A stretch of DNA of 64,000 nucleotides. It comes from Ranitomeya variabilis (taxonomy: Eukaryota > Chordata > Amphibia > Anura > Dendrobatidae). This document shows positions 1-10,296 of this stretch, piece after piece. The notes under the pieces are model-generated. The model saw only the letters and a program-made list of their open reading frames with translations, searched no databases and had not been told where the DNA came from. Each line of letters starts with the position of its first letter. Position 1 is the first letter of the stretch. The position numbers and the translations under genes were made by a program. Location: positions 49,527,454-49,591,453 of the forward strand of contig NC_135238.1 in assembly GCF_051348905.1 (NCBI RefSeq), in the 5' to 3' direction.

Positions 1-3000
1 TCGAACTGTGAACGAGAAAGGGAATCAGCAATTGAATTACAAGAACCCGGCACATGGGATGCAGTCACATGCGCATTCAACCGTAAGCATGTCAATACCA
101 ACTGCCTCAGAACCCGCACCACCGGGGGCGATGACGCCGCAAGCCCGTTGATAGCACAGACGACACCCATGTTATCACAATTAAATCGCACACGCTTATC
201 ACGGAAATCCCCTTCCCATAAATGGATCGCCACCAGGATAGGAAAAATCTCTAACAAGGCAATATTCTTGACCAAACCTGCAGCAACCCAGGCCTCAGGC
301 CATCGTTCCGCACACCATTGCCCCTTAAAATATGCTCCAAAACCGATTCCTCCTGCGGCGTCCGTAAACAACTCCAGCGTGTCACTATCCATCACCTCAT
401 CCATGATCAAAGAGCGTCCATTATAATCCGACAAAAACGTATTCCAGATCACCAAATCCTCCCTCACCTCCGCAGACAATCTGATGAAATGATGCGGGGC
501 CCGTACTCCAGCCGTAGCACAAGCCAATCTCCTGGAAAAAACTCTACCCATGGGCAAAACCCGACAGGCAAAATTAAGCTTCCCCAACAAAGACTGCACC
601 TCCCGCAAAGACGACTTTTTCAAACGACAAGCCCTGGCCACTTCGGCCCGAAGACCTGTTACCGTCTCCATCGGCAAGCGAACCTCCCACCGCACCGTGT
701 CAATAACAATGCCCAAAAAACAGAGACACGTGTCCGGGCCCTCTGTTTTTTCAGGAGCTAACGGAACACCAAAACGATTAGCCACCCACTGAACCGCATT
801 CAACAACCTGCGACAACGATCGGACCCTGCAGGGCCAACGCACAAAAAATCGTCCAGGTAGTGAATAATGGAATCACAACCGGACACATCGCGGACCACC
901 CACTCCAAAAATGAACTAAAGGATTCAAACAAAGCGCAGGACAACGAACAACCCATCGGTAGGCACCTGTCCACGAAAAATCCACCATTCCAAAAACAAC
1001 CTAACACTGGATGGGTGAACCGGCAACAAACGAAACGCTGATTCAATGTCAGTCTTGGCAAGCAGCGCTCCTTTACCAGACCTGCGCACCCAAGCCACTG
1101 CCTCATCAAAAGATACATATACCACAGAGCAAAGCTCCGGTGCTATACCATCGTTAACAGATAAACCACGAGGAAAGGACAAATGATGAATCAGACGAAA
1201 TTTCCCTTGCTCTTTCTTAGGCACAACACCCAACGGTGACACCACTAAGTCCGACAACGGTGGCACCCTAAACGGGCCCGCCATACGACCCAGCGCCACT
1301 TCCTTGCCCAATTTATCAGTGACCACCACACTGTGCATCAAGGCAGAACGTAAATTTTTAACCCCTTGTGGCACTACAAAACTGGGCGCCGGTATCACAA
1401 AACCATCCTGAAAACCTGAAAATATTAACTCGGCCTTCACCTTATCGGGGTATCTACTTAGATAAGGGGCCATCTTTTCCAAACTCACCGGAGTCACCCC
1501 CTTGGGTATTACCAGCCCCGGACTTGGGCTTGCCTTTCCTAAAACATTTTGCGGCTCCATGAGAGGCGCCACTGCAATGGGAGCAGAGATGCTTAAATTT
1601 GCAGTTGGCCCCAAACTTGCATTGCCCTTCATTAAACTGCCAGCATAATCCCGGTTTTCGCTCTCCAGAATTACCCGACTGGGCCCCGGAACCCGACCCT
1701 CCGGCATGACTAGCCTGGCCTGAGGATCCGGATCCCCCCTGAAAGGAATGCCCGAATTTATACTGCGCCATGACCCTCAGCCACAAGCCAATATCCTTCT
1801 GATCCCACCTTATCGCAGGCCGAATAGCTTTTCGCTGCCGAAATTGCTCATCATACCTGAGCCACGCCTGCCCCCCATAAACCCGATACGCCTCGCCGAT
1901 GGAGTCCATGTAGCAAAACAACCCACCGGTGTTTTCCGGAGCCATTTCAGCAATTACGCTGGCTAAAATCGCAAACGCCTGCAGCCAATTGGAAAACATT
2001 TGCGGTATCAGCCGCCACCTTCGCTTTTCCTCGTCCTCCTTTTTTCTTTCCTCTTTTTTACCCTTATCCAAATGAAACTTCTCTAGCGGAAGCAATGAAA
2101 ATATCTCAACGTATTCATCTTTCCCAATTTTTTCTTTCATCTCCTTTTTAAGGTGAGCCCCCAAAGGACCCTCAAAACATACAAAAACCTCCCCGTGAGC
2201 CCTATCATCCAAATGCACCCTGCACTCCTTCTCCTTTTCAGTTTGTACCGACACAGACACTGGCGACGCTGGCACCTGCGTCGCTGCCACACCAATCAGG
2301 GGCCCGCAAGGGGGTACCCAAGCGGCCAACTGCCGCTGCTCCAACAAACCCCTATCCAACCTAGCCAACAAAGCCTGCACGTTATCCAAAACTTCCCGAA
2401 CACCTGCGCCTTCCGCAAAACCCGACCGACTAACAATATCCGCACTGACTACACTACCCCGCGTACCACCAGTAACCGGTACGGAGACATTTTGCAGACA
2501 TGAACTATACACAGACAAATACTCACCGGGCTGCGAGGAGGCTGTGACCCCTCCAGCCGGAATGCCGGTCTCCTGACGATCCTGCAGCCCGACCACCGGC
2601 CTCGGCGAAACCTGCCGCGAACGTTGCCTCTCGAACGTATGGCCCGGTGCCACCACTGAGGAAGAAGCCGACCCTCCGCTTCGGACTGGAGTGCTACTCA
2701 TTCCCGACCTTCCAGCCGAATCCCCTTGTCCTGCAAACGCCATCCCGGGAGCCGCAGATGCGCCCCCGCTGAAATCCTGTTGCGCAGGATAGCCCCCTGC
2801 CAGCGGTGGCTGGACCGGCACATCGCCAGGATGTAATGTGCCGTCCGCTCCACTGGTGACTCCAGCGCTGCTCAGATCATGATGAGGGGCCGGCCGCGCG
2901 ACAGGAGCATCGCCGCTGCGGCCTCCCGTACTGCAGAGCCTCCCTCGCTGCCCGGCGCGCGCTGGCTCCGCCCCCCTTCTGCCACAAGGAAGAGGCCTAG

Positions 3001-3450
3001 CAGCCGCCGATGGGGCCCGCGCGGCTAAAGGATTCCTCCCAGGCCGGGGCCTGCTGGCACTGTTACTCACCGGCGCCCGGCCTGGAGGGTCCCTGGAGGG
3101 GCTCCTGCGCCTGCGCTGGCCTCTGGGAGCCATATCTGGGGACAGTCTTTCCGGGGGCCTGCATCGCCGAGAACGCCGCTCCAAAGGGGGAACCGCTGCA
3201 GCCACCGAGCTCCCGCCGAGGATTCCTGCTACCTGCGCTTCCAGCAAGCCATCAGGGTGCGAAGCAGCCGCCGCCCTGAGGCTCTCCAAGGCCCGATCTA
3301 ACGCCGACATGGTAAGTGGTATGCTCCAGGGCTTCAGGAGAGCAGGAACTAAAAGGCCCCACCCACTACTAACCCTATAATACCCCCCATCCCTAATCCC
3401 TCCTCCCAATTACCCTAAAATACCCACCTCCAACCCATTGTCATGCTGGC
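1..3450 (-). mobile_element. DIRS-type tyrosine-recombinase retrotransposon, 5' part (fossil)
   Basis: Minus-strand element that runs off the left edge. Two parts are visible: a gag-like region (about 1454-3310) and, overlapping it in another frame, a reverse transcriptase region from about 1707 downwards, with RNase H-like sequence towards position 1. The gag-like part ends in cysteine-rich zinc motifs (CWQFNEGQCKFGANCKF, then a C-x2-C...H...C group). The RT part has KFRLIHHLSFPRG and KTDIESAFRLLPVHP, which are typical of DIRS/Ngaro-type RT in fish and frogs. The tyrosine recombinase and 3' repeat would lie outside the window. The visible part is largely open but broken, with perhaps one to a few breaks, so it is a fairly young fossil. 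The right boundary is approximate. Confidence 0.8.
1454..3310 (-). pseudogene. gag-like ORF of the DIRS-type element (fossil)
   Basis: A long open region of about 618 codons from an ATG at 3310 (MSALDRALESL). The first 200 residues are rich in Arg, Pro, Ser and Gly. A charged Lys/Glu-rich stretch follows, then a conserved block (LPQMFSNWL-type) and C-terminal CCCH and CCHC-like zinc knuckles. Its place upstream of the RT and the zinc motifs fit the nucleic-acid-binding first ORF of DIRS/Ngaro elements. Not a host gene. Confidence 0.7.
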
Positions 3451-3559
3451 CTCCGCCCAGGCCTTGGGTGAGGGGGTTGGGCGGCCTTGCTCCGGCCACT
3501 ACTTTTTTTGTCACTGGCCCTTTCGCCTTCTCTGCGGTTTATTACATGGGTTCTCCGTG

Positions 3560-4660
3560 TGTTGTTCTGCAGTTGTATGGCGCTGGACTGGTGCTGGGGT
3601 GAATAGATATGTCCGCACCATTTCAGGACTTAAAGCCGTTGCTTCCAATAGATTTGTATATTGGTTACCATGGAGCCCATTATACCTTTGGGTTCTAGCA
3701 CAGTTATTTGTTCCAGGTCATCGCTAGGTCAGCGGTTACTGTTTTCATTTACTATATAATTACCTTTCTGTCTATTGTCCCTTTGCCCCTATTACAAATG
3801 GCGCTTTTTAACTGTTATTCACTACTGCGCATGAGCGGTGTTGGCTCCGCCCCCTTTTTCCGGCGCCGGCCCCTTCGCCTGCTCGGCTGTGGAATACACG
3901 GGGCCCCGTGTGTTTTCCTGCCATAGTACGGCGCGGGGTCCGCGCCGGGACGATGGGGAGAGCCTACACCGCCGAGTTTTGTATTTTGATGTAATTTATA
4001 TATTAGTGTATCTGTTGCCATAGAGCCCCGGATACTTCCGGGGTTAAGTGCAACCACTTCCGGTGGTTATTGCTATTTAAGGCCCACATTATACACCTAC
4101 TTCCACGCCCCCTGAAGAAGGAGAGTGTCCGAAACGATCGTTGGGGTGTGTGTGCGGTCCCAGGGAACCCTTACACCTTGCAGCTGTGGTATGTTATAAT
4201 TGTAACTATTTGGTCACATTCTATCTGATGGTCTATAGAACCTTACTATGCTGCTTTTGTTTAGCCATATTTAGTGTAACAAATTTGTTATATACCATCT
4301 ATTGTATGCATTTTTTGCGTATATGGTGACAATCTCCCTTACACCGTCTTATCTGATGGGGGATTATTGATGAGATTGTCTTATGGTGTATAGTGGTTCT
4401 CGGTGCTCGTTCACACTCGCTTCATGTCCTACCTTTTAGCAATGGTCTTCCTTTTTTCCCATGCGCACCACTTTTAAATTTGTATCCTGTTCTGTCCAAT
4501 ACATGTATATATTTTTTGAATAAAGTATTTTTTCATATTACTATATATATGGACTCTTTTGGTCGTTCCTTTGGCTTCATTGCCCTTTTGCTTCTTCATC
4601 TTGGTAGACTGATAAAGATAGGCAGAAAAGTAATAAGGGCTTAGTGTGCTTATTCCTGAA
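3560..4660 (+). mobile_element. Penelope-type terminal (pLTR-like) sequence, no ORF
   Basis: Non-coding. In order it holds a GC-rich promoter-like block with a CGCATGAGCG motif and GGCGCCGGCC (3820-3960), a hammerhead-like motif (4103-4150), and an AT-rich tail with AATAAA near 4518. The same order (GC-rich block, then hammerhead-like motif, then AT-rich leader) occurs on the minus strand at 19250-18208 just ahead of a Penelope RT ORF, which is why I assign it to this family. Boundaries are approximate; the left one may include DIRS terminal sequence. Confidence 0.5.
4103..4150 (+). ncRNA. Hammerhead ribozyme-like motif 1 (type I, short stem III)
   Basis: Core CUGAAGA at 4112-4118 fits C3-U4-G5-A6-N7-G8-A9, and GAA at 4131-4133 fits G12-A13-A14. 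Stem I is 8 bp: CACGCCCC (4104-4111) pairs with GGGGUGUG (4143-4150), with one G-U pair. Stem II is GGA/UCC (4120-4122 with 4128-4130) around a 5-nt loop, after one extra unpaired A at 4119. Stem III is the 8-nt palindrome ACGAUCGU (4134-4141). H17 is U4142, the expected cleavage position. Penelope-like elements are known to carry type I hammerheads with very short stem III that work best as dimers. Activity is inferred, not shown. Confidence 0.6.
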
Positions 4661-5475
4661 CAGCTGCTAACAGGTATAAGAAACACTAATTTTATAAAGT
4701 GTGGACTAGACTTTAACCCCTTCCCGACCCATGACGCCACGTAGGCGTCATGAAAACCCGTGCCAATCCGACCCATGACGCCTATGTGGCGTCATGGAAT
4801 GATCGCGTCCCTGCAGATCGAGTGAAGGGGTTAACTCCGATTTCACCCGATCTGCAGAGACAGGGGGAGTGGTGCTTCAGCCCAGGGGGGTGGCTTCACC
4901 CCCCCGTGGCTACGATCGCTCTGATTGGCTGTTGAAAGTGAAACTGCCAATCAGAGCGATTTGTAATATTTCACCTGAAAAACTGGTGAAATATTACAAT
5001 CCAGCCATGGCCGATGCTGCAATATGATCGGCCATGGCTGGAAACACTAATGTGACCCCCCCCCCACACCCCACCGATCGCCCCCCCAAGCGACCGATCT
5101 GTGCTCCGCTCCCCTCGGTCCTGTGCTCCTCTGCCCCGTGCTCCTGCCCGCTCCCCCCGTGCTGCTATGCCACCCCCCTGTGCTCCGACGCCCCCCCCGG
5201 GCCCCGATCTCCCCCCCCTTATACTCACCGAGGCTCCCGGTGTCCGTCCGCCTCCTCGCTGGGCGCCGCCATCTTCCAAAATGGCGGGCGCATGCTCAGT
5301 GCGCCCGCCGAATCTGCCAGTCGGCAGATTCGTTAAAAGTACATTTTGATCGCTGTGATAGGTTCTATCACAGCGATCAAAATACAAAAATAATAAATTA
5401 ACCCCCCACCTTTATCACCCCCATAGGTAGGGACAATAATAAAATAAAGAAAATATATATATATTTTTTTCCACT

Positions 5476-6330
5476 AGGGTTAGGGTTAGAACTAGGGTTA
5501 GGGTTAGAACTAGGGGTAGGGTTAGGGGTAGGGTTAGGGTTACGGGTAGGGTTAGAGTTAGGGGTAGGGTTAGGGTTATGGCATGTGCACACAGTGCGGA
5601 TTTGGCTGCGGATCCGCAGCGGATCCGCAGCGGATTGGCCGCGGATCCGCAGCGGATTGGCCGCGGATCCGCAGCTGATTGGCCGCGGATCCGCAGCGGA
5701 TTGGCCGCGGATCCGCAGCGGATTGGCCGCTGCGAATTCGTAGCAGTTTTCCATCAGGTTTACAGTACCATGTACACCTATGGAAAACCAAATCCGCTGT
5801 GCCCATGGTGCGGAAAATTCCGTGCAGAAACGCTGCGTTGTATTTTCCGCAGCATGTCAATTCTTTGTGAAAGCGTTTTACACCTGTTCCTCAATAGGAA
5901 TCCGCAGGTGAAATCCGCACAAAAAAACACTGGAAATCTGCTGTAAATCCGCAGGTAAAACGCAGTGCCTTTTACCTGCAGATTTTTCAAAAATCGTGCG
6001 GAAAAATCTCACAAGAATCCGCAGCGTGGGCACATAGCCTTAGGGTTAGGGTTGGAATTAGAGTTAGGGTTGGAATTAGGGCTAGGGTTGGAAATAGGGT
6101 TAAGATTAGGCTTGTGGTTAGGGTTACAGATAGGGTTAGGGGTGCGTTGGGGTTACAGTTGTGGTTAGGGTTGGGATTAGGGTTAGGGTTGGGATTAGGG
6201 TTGGAATTAGGGTTACGGGTGTGTTGCGGTTAGGGTTGTGGTTAGGGGTGTGTTGGGGTTAGGGTTGTGATTAGGGTTATGGCTACAGTTGGGATTAGGA
6301 TTAGGGGTGTGTTGGGGTTAGTGTTGAAGT
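5476..6330 (+). repeat. Degenerate telomere-like TTAGGG array, split by a MITE
   Basis: Arrays of GGGTTAGGGTTAG with variants (GGGGTAGGG, GGAATTAGGG) occupy about 5476-5578 and 6040-6330 on either side of a MITE. The complete relative of the host transposon carries CCCTAA at the equivalent place (about 55065-55300). The array is therefore an internal part of the transposon and not a chromosome end. Confidence 0.85.
5579..6040. mobile_element. MITE inside the telomere-like array
   Basis: Ends are inverted: GGCATGTGCACACAGTGCGG on the left against AATCCGCAGC...GGGCACATAGCC on the right, with TTA next to both ends. About 460 bp, no ORF. Its left third is a 22-bp tandem repeat of a palindromic unit (GCGGATCCGC plus AGCGGATTGGCC) at about 5605-5730. 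Confidence 0.7.
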
Positions 6331-6339
6331 TAGAATTGA

Positions 6340-8086
6340 GGGGTTTCCACTGTTTAGGCACATCAGGGGTCTCCAAACGCAACATGGTGCCACCATTGAT
6401 TCCAGCCAATCTTGCGTTCAAAAAGTCAAATGGTGCTCCCTCCCTTCCAAGCCCCGATGTGCGCCCAAACAGTGGTTTACCCCCACATTTGGGGTACCAG
6501 CGTACTCAGGACAAACTGGGCAACAACTGTTGGGGTCCAATTTCTCCTGTTACCCTTGCAAAAATAAAAAATTACTTGCTAAAACATAATTTTTGAGGAA
6601 AGAACAATTATTTTTTATTTTCACGGCTCTGCGTTATAAACTTCTGTGAAGCACTTGGGGTTTGAACGTGCTCACCACACATCTAGATAAGTTCCTTTGG
6701 GGGTCTAGTTTCCAAAATGGGGTCACTTGTGGGGTGTTTCTACTGTTTAGGCACATCAGGGGCTCTGCAAATGCAACGTGATGCCCGCAGACCATGCCAT
6801 CAAAGTCTGCATTTCAAATGTCACTACTTCCCTTCCGAGCCCTGACGTGTGCCCAAACAGTGGTTTACCCCCACATATGGGGTACCAGCACACTCACAAC
6901 AAACTGGGCAACAAATATTGGGGCCCAATTTCTCCTGTTACCCTTGTGAAAATAAAAAATTGCTTGCTAAAACATCTTTTTTGAGGAAAGAAAAATGATT
7001 TTTTATTTTCACGGCTCTGCGTTGTAAACTTCTGTGAAGCACTTGGGGGTTGAACGTGCTCACCACACATCTAGATAAGTTCCTTCGGGGGTCTAGTTTC
7101 CAAAATGGGGTCACTTGTGGGGTGTTTCTACTGTTTAGGCACATCAGGGGCTCTGCAAATGCAACGTGATGCCCGCAGACCATTCCATCAAAGTCTGCAT
7201 TTCAAATGTCACTACTTCCCTTCCGAGCCCTGACGTGTGCCCAAACAGTGGTTTACCCCCACATATGGGGTACCAGCACACTCACAACAAACTGGGCAAC
7301 AAATATTGGGGCCCAATTTCTCCTGTTACCCTTGTGAAAATAAAAAATTGCTTGCTAAAACATCTTTTTTGAGGAAAGAAAAATGATTTTTTATTTTCAC
7401 GGCTCTGCGTTGTAAACTTCTGTGAAGCACTTGGGGGTTGAACGTGCTCACCACACATCTAGATAAGTTCCTTCGGGGGTCTAGTTTCCAAAATGGGGTC
7501 ACTTGTGGGGTGTTTCTACTGTTTAGGCACATCAGGGGCTCTGCAAATGCAACGTGATGCCCGCAGACCATTCCATCAAAGTGTGCATTTCAAATGTCAC
7601 TACTTCCCTTCCGAGCCCTGACGTGTGCCCAAACAGTGGTTTACCCCCACATATGGGGTACCAGCACACTCACAACAAACTGGGCAACAAATATTGGGGC
7701 CCAATTTCTCCTGTTACCCTTGTGAAAATAAAAAATTGCTTGCTAAAACATCTTTTTTGAGGAAAGAAAAATGATTTCTTATTTTCACGGCTCTGCGTTG
7801 TAAACTTCTGTGAAGCACTTGGGGGTTGAACGTGCTCACCACACATCTAGATAAGTTCCTTCGGGGGTCTAGTTTCCAAAATGGGGTCACTTGTGGGGTG
7901 TTTCTACTGTTTAGGCACATCAGGGGCTCTGCAAATGCAACGTGATGCCCGCAGACCATTCCATCAAAGTCTGCATTTCAAATGTCACTACTTCCCTTCC
8001 GAGCCCTGACGTGTGCCCAAACAGTGGTTTACCCCCACATATGGGGTACCAGCACACTCACAACAAACTAGGCAACAAATATTGGG
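6340..8086 (+). repeat. 388-bp tandem repeat within the TTAA element
   Basis: About 4.5 units with a period of 388 bp. The first unit (6340-6728) is diverged. The next three and the partial last one (from about 6729) are nearly identical, differing by only a few bases. Landmarks in each unit are CCCACATATGGGGTACCAG, TCTAGATAAGTTCCTT and CACGGCTCTGCGTT. The short ORFs of 68 and 81 codons that recur every 388 bp are by-products. Diverged units of about 373-392 bp occur on the opposite strand at 53660-55060. Confidence 0.9.
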
Positions 8087-8556
8087 TATATCACAACATC
8101 TCAATTCTATATTAATCAAACGAGAAGAAGAGCTTTTTTTCTTTAAAACATAAATACTTTATTAAACATACATAGAATACACATATATAGGGATAAAGTA
8201 CCACCCACCAAAAATCAGGTACCTAGGGAATTATGACCAGGTATAGTAATAAGAGGCAATCAGTATTGCAGATATTTTAAATATATTATTTTAAAGCCAT
8301 AAATATTTGAACCATATATATTAGTAAACAAATATTTTGAACGAATAATATCAATGACTCATGTAAAAAAAAGGGGGAAAAAAAGGGGTAAAAAGAAAGG
8401 TGAAGGTAACCTATATAATATAGGATTCAATCTAAGTGCTGATTATAACACTTAAAAACTCAGAGAGTGAGCTGTCAGTGCAGCATACAAATTCAGACTA
8501 TAAGTACTAACAAATAAGAAAGTGCTAAAGGTACCAATATTCCCCACTAGTTTTAA
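8087..8556 (-). repeat. 470-bp direct repeat, copy A (Penelope terminal repeat)
   Basis: Matches 18208-18677 in the same orientation at a constant offset of 10121. I find one clear mismatch (an AACACTTAA/AACATTTAA difference near 8450). It starts at TATATCACAACATC and ends at CCACTAGTTTTAA. Such similarity means the two copies formed very recently. Confidence 0.9.
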
Positions 8557-8566
8557 TTAATTTTAA

Positions 8567-10278
8567 TTAATTGAACGTAAAGCAATTATGCGTGAGCACG
8601 AATTCTAGAAGTACTAAAAGAAATTTTACCAAATCATTGTCCAGATTGCTATTATATAAGAACCAAGATACCGCTGCCAGTCCTTGAGAGTGTCTGATCG
8701 ACGTATATAGCGCCTCTACGTCGGCTGTAACTAGGATATTATTATCTTCCAAATGGAGTTGGTCTAACCTCCTCAAGGCTGCTGTTGTGTCGAGGGTATG
8801 TGAGTGCAAACTAGAAACTAGAGGTTTTAAATAATAGTCTAGAATTTTACAGACTAGTTCATTAAGTCCCTCATTCCCCGACACAATAGGCCGGCCAGGT
8901 GGATCGCTAGGATTCTTATGCAGCTTAGGTAGCAAATAAAAGGTTGGCAATTTAGGTTTTAAGGATTCAATAGACTCTAATAATTTTTTAGGAATAATTC
9001 CATCACCGTATGCATCAAGCATAATATTGACCAACTCTCTTTGGAACTCTTGTAGAGGAATATATGATAGTTTTTTATAACACTTAGTGTCGTGAAGTAG
9101 CTTGAACGCCTGTTTCTCATAGAGATGGTTAGGCCAGATAACTAAATTGCCACCCTTATCTGCCATTTTAAAAGTTACATCTTTCCACCCCTGCAGTTCT
9201 TGGATGATTTTTCTTTCCTTAAAGTGAGAGGGTCCACCATAAAATTTATGATTCATGTTTTCCAAATCATTAGTCACCATTTTAACAAATATCTCTACCG
9301 CAGGGCAGGTATTGACATTCGGAAATTTTTTGGATTTATTGAACAAAAAATTGGGAAATTTGCTCACCGTTTCCTGGGAATTATTTTCTTCTGCAAGTGA
9401 TTCAAGAGCTGCAAGTACTTCAGATTCCTCTATGGAGTCCAACTTCAAACCCATACTGGTTTTTTCATGAAATCTTTTTAAAATTAGCTTTCTTGCAAAT
9501 AAATGGATATCCTTCACGGTCGTGAAGAGGTCTATAGGTTGGGGAGGAGAAAAAGTTAAACCCTTTTGCAATAAGGATAAATGGTCATCAGAGAGGACAT
9601 GTGAGGATAAATTAATTACCTTATATTGGTCATTCCTCTTGTTACCATAATTGAAACCACGTCTCCCCTGGTGACCACCTCTCCCACCAAAACGGGTTTT
9701 CATATGTCTTGGATTATGATAATCCTGTTCTTGAGTAGAAAGTGCATTGCTAGATGCTGACAAAATAGAAGAGACTGATGGACTTCTATTTTGGGGACCC
9801 GATTTCTCACTCCCCATTGGTTTGCTTTGCCAACGAAAGATCTTTTTCTGTTCAAAGTCCTGTCTGTCACGTGTATATTTTTTCATCTTAGCAGTGCTAA
9901 TTTGTTGTTCCCATTTCTCAACCTGTGCATTGACATCCACAGTGAATTTGCCCAATTCTTCAGCTGTTAGTTTGGATGTCAGATCTTTGTATATTTGATT
10001 AAGTTCTATATCAATTTCATCCAATAACATTATGTTTTTAGCGTTAATAATTTCCATGAAAGATATAGAGCACGATGAGACTGCATTAATCCATTTGTTA
10101 GTTAATTCTACATCATCTAATCCAAAAGTTGGATAGAGTTGTATCCTGAGTCCACGTGGAACAATACCCTGCTGTATGTAATTGTTTAGAGTAGTCTTAG
10201 TCCACCAGATTCTTAATTTTTTGTTGTAAACATTTTTATATTTATTCATCAATTCCTTATTATCACTATAGGTGGTAT
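8567..10278 (-). pseudogene. Penelope-like element RT region, N-terminal part
   Basis: Open on the minus strand from the L1 junction down to 8567. The N-terminal region includes an RGGHQGRRGF basic patch. RT motifs follow: KMADKGGNLVIWP, then LLPKLHKNPSDPPGRPIVSG, which is diagnostic of Penelope RT, and TADVEALYTSI, which contains the motif A aspartate. It ends at HNCFTFN, just where the family's next RT block would begin, and passes straight into the terminal repeat. The catalytic core and the endonuclease are therefore missing from this copy. The native ATG lies on the far side of the L1 (18114). The 588-codon open frame starting at 10333 uses L1 sequence for its first residues. Confidence 0.85.
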
Positions 10279-10296
10279 TAAAATTGGTAGTGGTAC
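10279..10296. repeat. L1 target-site duplication, left copy
   Basis: TAAAATTGGTAGTGGTAC, 18 bp, repeated exactly at 18036-18053. Both copies lie in Penelope sequence and directly bracket the L1. Confidence 0.95.

Larger units (their letters stand above)
4717..8086 (+). mobile_element. TTAA-flanked non-autonomous DNA transposon (piggyBac-like), truncated
   Basis: Begins with TTAA (4713-4716) followed by CCCCTTCCCGACC, matching one end of the complete relative at 53021-56777 read on its minus strand (CCCCTTTCTGTC). Subterminal hairpins (4729-4795) built on CATGACGCC...GGCGTCATG follow. Then come a GC-rich block, inverted repeats with GATCGCTGTGATAG/CTATCACAGCGATC (5350-5382), a TTAGGG-like array, and a 388-bp tandem repeat. 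It is cut off at 8086, where Penelope sequence begins, so the second end is missing. There is no transposase ORF. TTAA target sites and CCCC termini suggest a piggyBac-type family. Confidence 0.7.

Noticed and set aside
148-792. Plus-strand ORFs at the left edge
   Set aside because: They are antisense to the RT/RNase H part of the DIRS-type element.
5034-5401. Pro/Cys-rich ORFs in the GC-rich block
   Set aside because: They lie in the non-coding subterminal region of the TTAA element, with all frames open because of C-rich composition.
5476-6330. TTAGGG array as a chromosome end or fusion point
   Set aside because: The array is degenerate and lies at the same internal place in two copies of one transposon family, in opposite orientations.
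6778-7959. Identical 68- and 81-codon ORFs recurring every 388 bp
   Set aside because: They are phases of the tandem repeat in a non-coding transposon and appear on both strands.
6340-8086. CRISPR-like array
   Set aside because: The units are 388-bp contiguous tandem repeats without spacers, and the genome is vertebrate.
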